A stretch of DNA of 26,651 bases from TMED26 sp042088965 (GTDB taxonomy: Bacteria; Pseudomonadota; Alphaproteobacteria; Thalassobaculales; Thalassobaculaceae): assembly GCA_042088965.1 (NCBI GenBank), contig JBELLC010000033.1:1-26651 (forward strand), read 5' to 3'. A program made the position numbers and the translations under genes. The notes beneath the pieces are model-generated. The model saw only the letters and a program-made list of their open reading frames with translations. It did no database searches and had not been told where the DNA came from. How positions within the stretch are numbered: the first letter of the stretch is position 1; every line of letters starts with the position of its first letter. Shown here in pieces: positions 22,503-26,651 of the stretch.

Positions 22503-23966
22503 ATGGCGACAGGCACCTTGATGCTTCAGGGAACAGGGTCGGATGTCGGCAAATCGGTCTTGACGGCTGGTTTGGCGCGCGCCTGCGTCAACCGCGGCCT
22601 GACGGTCCGGCCCTTTAAACCGCAAAATATGTCGAACAACGCTGCCATTGCCGCAGATGGGGGGGAGATTGGCCGCGCTCAATGGCTGCAAGCCATGGCA
22701 GCGAAAGTGGCCGCCAGTCACCACATGAACCCTGTTTTGTTGAAACCGGACAGCGAAGGTAGTGCACAGGTGGTGATCCGCGGGCAGGCCGTCAGCCGCG
22801 CCGAGGCAGGCTGGTTTCGCGGCCAACGGCAAGCCTGGTTGGAGACAGTGATTGATAGTTTTGATCGACTGCGCGGACAGGCTGACTTGGTCCTGGTGGA
22901 AGGTGCAGGCAGTGCCGCTGAAGTTAATCTGCGCGCCGGTGATATCGCCAATATGGGGTTTGCCAGGCCAACCAATACCCCGGTTGTCCTGGTTGCGGAC
23001 ATCAACCGCGGTGGCGTAATCGCGGCTGTCGTTGGCACCAAAGCGGTCCTTGAACCCGCAGATCAGGCGATGGTGAAAGGGTTTATCATCAACCAATTCA
23101 GAGGTAATCCTGCCTTATTTGATGATGGTTATCGGCTGATCAGCAAAACCACAGGATGGCCTGGCTTTGGGGTGCTGCCCTATGTGCCAGCGGCCCGCCG
23201 TTTGCCCGCCGAAGATGCTGTCGTGCTCGAGCAATCGGCGCTATCTGGCGTTGCAGGTCGAAAGGTTGTGGTCCCCAAACTGCCGCGCATCGCCAACTTT
23301 GATGATTTTGACCCCCTCGTCCTTGAACTCGGGGTTGATCTGGTGTTTTGCCCGCCCGGTAAGGCCTTGCCGGGTGATGCGGCGCTGATCATTTTACCGG
23401 GCAGTAAAGCGACGATTGCAGATTTGCGGTTTTTAAAGCAACAAGGCTGGGATATTGATATCCAGGCGCATATCCGCCGGGGAGGGCATATCTTAGGCGT
23501 TTGTGGCGGCTATCAAATGTTGGGGCATTGGGTGCACGATCCGGATGGGATCGAGGGTGCGCCAGATCGCGAATCAGGCCTTGGCTTGTTGGATGTGGAA
23601 ACAGTTTTAGAAGCTGAGAAAATCACCCAAGATGCGGTGGCCTCGGTGCTGGACTTTGAGGCGCCAATCTGTGGCTATGAAATTCATGTTGGGCGCACGG
23701 ATGCCGGCAGCGGCGCACAATCTTGGCTCAACTGTGGGGGGCGTGTCATTGGTCATCGGGACGCGCACGGACAGGTTGAAGGCGGTTATCTGCATGGCCT
23801 GTTCGGCAATGATGATTTTCGGCGTCACTATCTCCGAAAGTTGGGTTTAAACGTGGCAACAGACCTGAATTTCAACGCTGCTGTTGAGTCCGCATTGGAT
23901 GACTTAGCGGCGGCGATGGAGCGTCATCTTGATATTGATGGCCTCCTTAAAACAGCGGGGCTTTGA
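22503..23966 (+). CDS. cobQ: Cobyric acid synthase
   Basis: This 487-aa ATP- and glutamine-dependent amidotransferase converts adenosylcobyrinic acid a,c-diamide to adenosylcobyric acid by amidating side chains b, d, e and g. The N-terminal dethiobiotin-synthetase-like domain has the P-loop TGSDVGKS (residues 11-18), then FKPQNMSNNAAIA and NPVLLKP. The C-terminal glutaminase domain has the nucleophile Cys334 in GVCGGYQMLGH and His431 in GGYLHGLFGND. I chose the ATG at 22503 (AGGGA, 6-nt spacer). The frame's upstream ATG at 22440 overlaps a consensus -35 element. cobO follows after 36 nt, so the two form an operon. Confidence 0.96.
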   Translation: MATGTLMLQGTGSDVGKSVLTAGLARACVNRGLTVRPFKPQNMSNNAAIAADGGEIGRAQWLQAMAAKVAASHHMNPVLLKPDSEGSAQVVIRGQAVSRAEAGWFRGQRQAWLETVIDSFDRLRGQADLVLVEGAGSAAEVNLRAGDIANMGFARPTNTPVVLVADINRGGVIAAVVGTKAVLEPADQAMVKGFIINQFRGNPALFDDGYRLISKTTGWPGFGVLPYVPAARRLPAEDAVVLEQSALSGVAGRKVVVPKLPRIANFDDFDPLVLELGVDLVFCPPGKALPGDAALIILPGSKATIADLRFLKQQGWDIDIQAHIRRGGHILGVCGGYQMLGHWVHDPDGIEGAPDRESGLGLLDVETVLEAEKITQDAVASVLDFEAPICGYEIHVGRTDAGSGAQSWLNCGGRVIGHRDAHGQVEGGYLHGLFGNDDFRRHYLRKLGLNVATDLNFNAAVESALDDLAAAMERHLDIDGLLKTAGL

Positions 23967-24002
23967 TACCATCATGGGGCAATATTTTGGGGTGAGGCGG
24001 CA

Positions 24003-24614
24003 ATGACAGAGAATAATAAAGCGCGCGAACATCGCCAGCGCATGCAGCAAGTGCAAACAGCACACCGCGCCCGCATAAAGCAGAAAGCCAAGTCAACGCG
24101 CGGCTTGCTCGCGGTGCACACCGGCAAGGGTAAAGGCAAATCCACGGCTGCCTTTGGCACCATTATCCGCGCGCTTGGCTGGGGCCATGATGTGGGGGTG
24201 GTGCAATTTATCAAAGGCACCTGGAAAACCGGCGAAAAAGAGTTTTTCCAACGCTTTGACGACTTGCTGACATTTCGGCGCATGGGCGAGGGCTTTACCT
24301 GGGATACCCAGGACCTTGACCGCGATATTCGTGCAGCCCGCGCTGCCTGGGAGGTGTCTTGCGAGATGCTTGCCTCAGGTGACTATGATTTGGTTGTCCT
24401 CGACGAATTAAATATTGTTCTGCGCTATGAATATCTCAGCGTTGAGGAGGTTTTAGACGGTTTAAATGCCCGTTCTGACCGGACCACGGTGATCGTCACA
24501 GGTCGCGACGCCCCCCCAGCTCTGATGCAGATAGCAGACTTGGTCACAGAGATGAGCAATATCAAACACCCCTTTGACGCCGGGATCAAAGCTGCCCGGG
24601 GCTTTGATTTTTAA
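24003..24614 (+). CDS. cobO: Cob(I)yrinic acid a,c-diamide adenosyltransferase
   Basis: This 203-aa member of the CobA/CobO/BtuR family attaches the 5'-deoxyadenosyl group of ATP to cobalt in corrinoids, in the cytosol. Its P-loop TGKGKGKS (residues 40-47) lies within LLAVHTGKGKGKSTAAFG. This is followed by VGVVQFIKGTWKTGE and the acidic DLVVLDELNIVLRY typical of the family. The C-terminus, HPFDAGIKAARGFDF, is also conserved. The start has GAGG with a 5-nt spacer. The last codons overlap an intrinsic-terminator-like hairpin (24585-24612). It is cotranscribed with cobQ. Confidence 0.96.
   Translation: MTENNKAREHRQRMQQVQTAHRARIKQKAKSTRGLLAVHTGKGKGKSTAAFGTIIRALGWGHDVGVVQFIKGTWKTGEKEFFQRFDDLLTFRRMGEGFTWDTQDLDRDIRAARAAWEVSCEMLASGDYDLVVLDELNIVLRYEYLSVEEVLDGLNARSDRTTVIVTGRDAPPALMQIADLVTEMSNIKHPFDAGIKAARGFDF
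24585..24612 (+). terminator. Intrinsic terminator overlapping the end of cobO
   Basis: ATCAAAGC (24585-24592) pairs perfectly with GCTTTGAT (24601-24608) around an 8-nt loop TGCCCGGG, and TTTT follows directly. The final T is the first base of the cobO stop codon TAA. The terminator thus lies inside the coding sequence. It would end the cobQ-cobO transcript before it runs into the convergent cobU. Confidence 0.6.
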
Positions 24615-24677
24615 GATCGAATTTTTAACATCGCATGTGAGCACGGAGATGCCCGCGCTGATACCACCGCGGCCTGG

Positions 24678-25190
24678 TCAGCCTTTCATCACCAGAGGCA
24701 GTCCGGCGGCAATAAAAACAACTTTTGGAACGGCGGCGGCCACAGCTTGATGCAGATGGCCTGCTTCATCGCGAAATTGCCGGGCTAAAGCGTTCATGGG
24801 CACGATCCCAAGACCAACTTCATTGCTGACCAAAATCACCGGGCCAGGGGTGACCGCCAGCGCGGTTAACAACTCTGTCCGGGCCGCGGTAGTGTTGCGT
24901 TTTGCAGCCATAAGATTGCTCAGCCAAAGCGTCAGACAATCAACCAATATCACTGTTTCTGCGGTACTTTCACGGATCAGCGTTTCTGCCAAATCGAGGG
25001 GTTCTTCAACGGTGTGCCAGCGCGCGTCACGGGCGGCTTGATGGGCTGCGATACGGTCTGCCATTTCACCATCACCCGCGCCGCCGGTGGCCAGATAAAC
25101 CGGCCGAAGCTTGAACGCCAAGGCCGTATCCTCAGCATAGCGACTTTTGCCAGATCGCGCGCCGCCGAGGATGAAAACATGCGCAACCAT
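24678..25190 (-). CDS. cobU: Adenosylcobinamide kinase / adenosylcobinamide-phosphate guanylyltransferase
   Basis: This 170-aa bifunctional enzyme (CobU, called CobP in the aerobic-pathway literature) phosphorylates adenosylcobinamide and then transfers GMP from GTP, giving the activated form used for nucleotide-loop assembly. The P-loop GGARSGKS is at residues 9-16. YLATGGAGDGEMADRI is followed by His50, which corresponds to the guanylylated histidine of the family. LVDCLTLWLSNL and VSNEVGLGIVPMNALARQFRDEAGHLHQ are the other family blocks. The length is normal. It starts 9 nt after the stop of the CoA-transferase gene upstream, so the two appear cotranscribed. It is convergent with cobO. Confidence 0.95.
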   Translation of the reverse strand: MVAHVFILGGARSGKSRYAEDTALAFKLRPVYLATGGAGDGEMADRIAAHQAARDARWHTVEEPLDLAETLIRESTAETVILVDCLTLWLSNLMAAKRNTTAARTELLTALAVTPGPVILVSNEVGLGIVPMNALARQFRDEAGHLHQAVAAAVPKVVFIAAGLPLVMKG

Positions 25191-25199
25191 GAGATGGCT

Positions 25200-26339
25200 T
25201 TAATCCGCCGCAGATTGTAAGGCGAACTCTTTGCGAATATCCGCACTGTTTTGACCGAGCGCAGGCACCGGTCCGAAGCTGATCTCATCACCCACAAATT
25301 GCGCCGGTGGAGCAACCGTCTCAAAACTGCCATCACCAAGCGCGACAGGGATGCGTTTTAACTGTGGGTGCTTGATCAGATCATCAACGGAATTAATGGC
25401 CCCATAGGGAACCCCTGCTGTATCGAGGCGGTTACGGATCTCGCGACGTGCAACCTGTCCCATGATCCCGGATATAACCTCATCTAAGGCCGGACGATTT
25501 TCCAGCCGGGCAACATTGGTGGCGAAAAGCGGGTCTTTTGGCAAATCAGGTAACATCAGAACATGGGTGCAGAAACCTTGGAACTGGCGCTCATTTTGAA
25601 TACCAATGACAATCCGCTCTCCGTTGGCGCACGGATAATCACCATAGGGCGCGATGGAAGGGTGATGCAGGCCCAGTCGCGGGGTTTCATAATCACCATA
25701 ATCACGTTGCAGCATCGGCACCGCCATCCATTCCGCCATGCCCGAAAATAACGAGACTTTGATGCCTGAGCCAAGACCTGTTTGGGCGCGTTTTAACAAT
25801 GCTTTCAAGATCGCTGTATGGGCGTACATGCCGCAGCCGATGTCACAGACAGATACCCCGACACGGCCCATTTCATTGGCCCCGCCAGTAATCGATACCA
25901 GACCGCTTTCTGCCTGAACGAGCATATCAAAAGCTTTCATATCAGCGTAAGCACCCTCTTCGCCATAGCCGCTGATATCAACTGTGATCAGCCGTGGATT
26001 GCGGGCCCGCAGTTCAGCGCTATCAAAGCCAGCACGGGCGGCGGCACCGGGGGCGAGATTTTGGATAAAAACGTCAGCGTTTTGTAAAATGCGGTGCAGG
26101 AGTTGCGCATCCTCTGGGTCTTTAATGTCGGCGGTTAGGCTTTCTTTGCCGCGATTTAACCACACAAAATAGGCGCTTTCACCATGCACAAAGCTGTCAT
26201 AGCGGCGTCCGAAATCACCTTCCTCGCGCTCAATTTTGATGACTCGTGCACCGTCATCTGCAAGCCTGCTCGAGCAATAAGGGGCAGCAACTGCCTGTTC
26301 AATTGCGACAACCAATAACCCGTCTAAAACGCCACTCAT
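25200..26339 (-). CDS. Family III CoA-transferase (CaiB/BaiF type), second copy
   Basis: This 379-aa enzyme has the family signature SSRLADDGARVIKIEREEGDFGR (residues 23-45 in blocks) and LNRGKESLTADI (61-72). ISGYGEEGAYAD (122-133) and putative catalytic Asp166 in SVCDIGCGMYAH follow. It belongs to the same family as the gene at 4055-5263 but is clearly divergent and somewhat shorter. It would transfer CoA between organic acids in the cytosol; the substrates are unknown. I chose the ATG at 26339, with GGAG 7 nt upstream. The frame is open a further 153 nt, but that part has no family similarity. It precedes cobU by 9 nt, an unexpected pairing. Confidence 0.92.
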   Translation of the reverse strand: MSGVLDGLLVVAIEQAVAAPYCSSRLADDGARVIKIEREEGDFGRRYDSFVHGESAYFVWLNRGKESLTADIKDPEDAQLLHRILQNADVFIQNLAPGAAARAGFDSAELRARNPRLITVDISGYGEEGAYADMKAFDMLVQAESGLVSITGGANEMGRVGVSVCDIGCGMYAHTAILKALLKRAQTGLGSGIKVSLFSGMAEWMAVPMLQRDYGDYETPRLGLHHPSIAPYGDYPCANGERIVIGIQNERQFQGFCTHVLMLPDLPKDPLFATNVARLENRPALDEVISGIMGQVARREIRNRLDTAGVPYGAINSVDDLIKHPQLKRIPVALGDGSFETVAPPAQFVGDEISFGPVPALGQNSADIRKEFALQSAAD

Positions 26340-26498
26340 GGAGGAACTCCTGGAAAAAATCTCCGCACAGCTTAGCAGGCGATTACGGTCGCTGTTAAGC
26401 GGTTGTTTGTTCAAAAACCTCATATTTTTAGCCGATTGTGCAGGCTGGTCGCTGCAACGCCGGCCAAGGGTCAATGCTCGGTCTTGAATCAAAGGGCC

Positions 26499-26526
26499 TT
26501 GACAACCGCTGCTCGCTGATTAGTTT
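26499..26526 (+). promoter_or_regulatory. Candidate promoter of serC
   Basis: TTGACA (26499-26504), a 16-nt spacer and TAGTTT (26521-26526). The leader to the serC ATG would be about 46 nt. The -10 match is weak. Confidence 0.35.
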
Positions 26527-26578
26527 CCGCCCTGGGCCGCCGCTCCCCAACGAGAGGCTACATATTAGGATGACAATA

Positions 26579-26651
26579 ATGAAACCGACGGTTTTGCCGC
26601 AGGCACCCCATTTCTCATCCGGACCATGCGCGAAGCGACCCGGATGGGCCC
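26579..26651 (+). CDS. serC: Phosphoserine aminotransferase, 5' end only
   Basis: The last 73 bases encode MKPTVLPQAPHFSSGPCAKR followed by PGWA, which is the N-terminus typical of alphaproteobacterial SerC (xFSSGPCAKRPGW). The full enzyme is a PLP-dependent aminotransferase that makes 3-phosphoserine from 3-phosphohydroxypyruvate and glutamate in serine synthesis. Only 24 codons are in the window. The start at 26579 has AGGA (26567-26570) 8 nt upstream. An in-frame ATG at 26570 overlaps that site and is less likely. The family assignment is firm for so short a piece because the block is very conserved. serA is often next, but this cannot be seen here. Confidence 0.85.
   Translation, partial: MKPTVLPQAPHFSSGPCAKRPGWA

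Noticed and set aside
22422..23096. 224-codon minus-strand ORF
   Set aside because: It lies wholly over cobQ, which has all family motifs. The antisense product has no recognisable domain and has shadow-type composition.
24657..24682. Hairpin GCTGA...TCAGC at the end of cobU
   Set aside because: The pairing is imperfect and short, with no T-tract on either strand. The cobO terminator next to it is much better.

Overview
This window looks like part of an alphaproteobacterial chromosome, assembled as a draft scaffold with three runs of exactly 100 N (2855-2954, 7777-7876, 18947-19046). Three things suggest Alphaproteobacteria: the envelope operon order lptF-lptG-lptD-surA-pdxA-rsmA with a divergent pepA, the neighbouring yicC-gmk pair, and a SerC N-terminus (HFSSGPCAKRPGW) at the right edge. 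Family III CoA-transferases, an MttB-like methyltransferase and moderate GC would fit a marine lineage such as SAR116, but that finer placement is inference.

Left part (1-4000): a membrane-anchored c-type cytochrome (minus strand) is followed by a plus-strand cluster of small genes: an 81-aa orphan, a 31-aa membrane peptide, a DUF2237 protein, a second 29-aa membrane peptide clearly related to the first, and a SAM-dependent methyltransferase. A strongly foldable element (1774-1876) lies just before the methyltransferase. The first gap cuts an unrecognised small ORF, and an EamA-type transporter follows.

Middle (4000-11400): a family III CoA-transferase, a YcaQ-type DNA glycosylase, a VOC protein, an SDR oxidoreductase, yicC and gmk. 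Several neighbours are convergent with almost no spacer. The second gap is flanked by the same 18 bases on both sides, so it is probably an unmerged contig overlap and not missing sequence.

Envelope operon (17220 down to 9541): lptF and lptG (LPS transporter permeases), lptD (outer-membrane LPS translocon), surA (periplasmic chaperone for outer-membrane proteins such as LptD), pdxA (vitamin B6 synthesis) and rsmA (16S rRNA dimethylation). They are read in one direction with very tight junctions. pepA diverges from a 246-bp region with symmetric elements.

Right part (19047-26651): an MttB-family methyltransferase whose C-terminus is lost in gap 3, a PaaI-like thioesterase, a class-C-type serine hydrolase, and a cobalamin cluster (cobQ-cobO forward, cobU reverse behind a second family III CoA-transferase). 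The first 24 codons of serC close the window. MttB-family enzymes use a corrinoid protein as partner, so the nearby cobalamin genes are suggestive, but no corrinoid protein gene is present here.

The most unusual item is the pair of tiny, conserved single-pass membrane peptides flanking the DUF2237 gene. No tRNA, rRNA, CRISPR array, insertion sequence or phage gene was seen.
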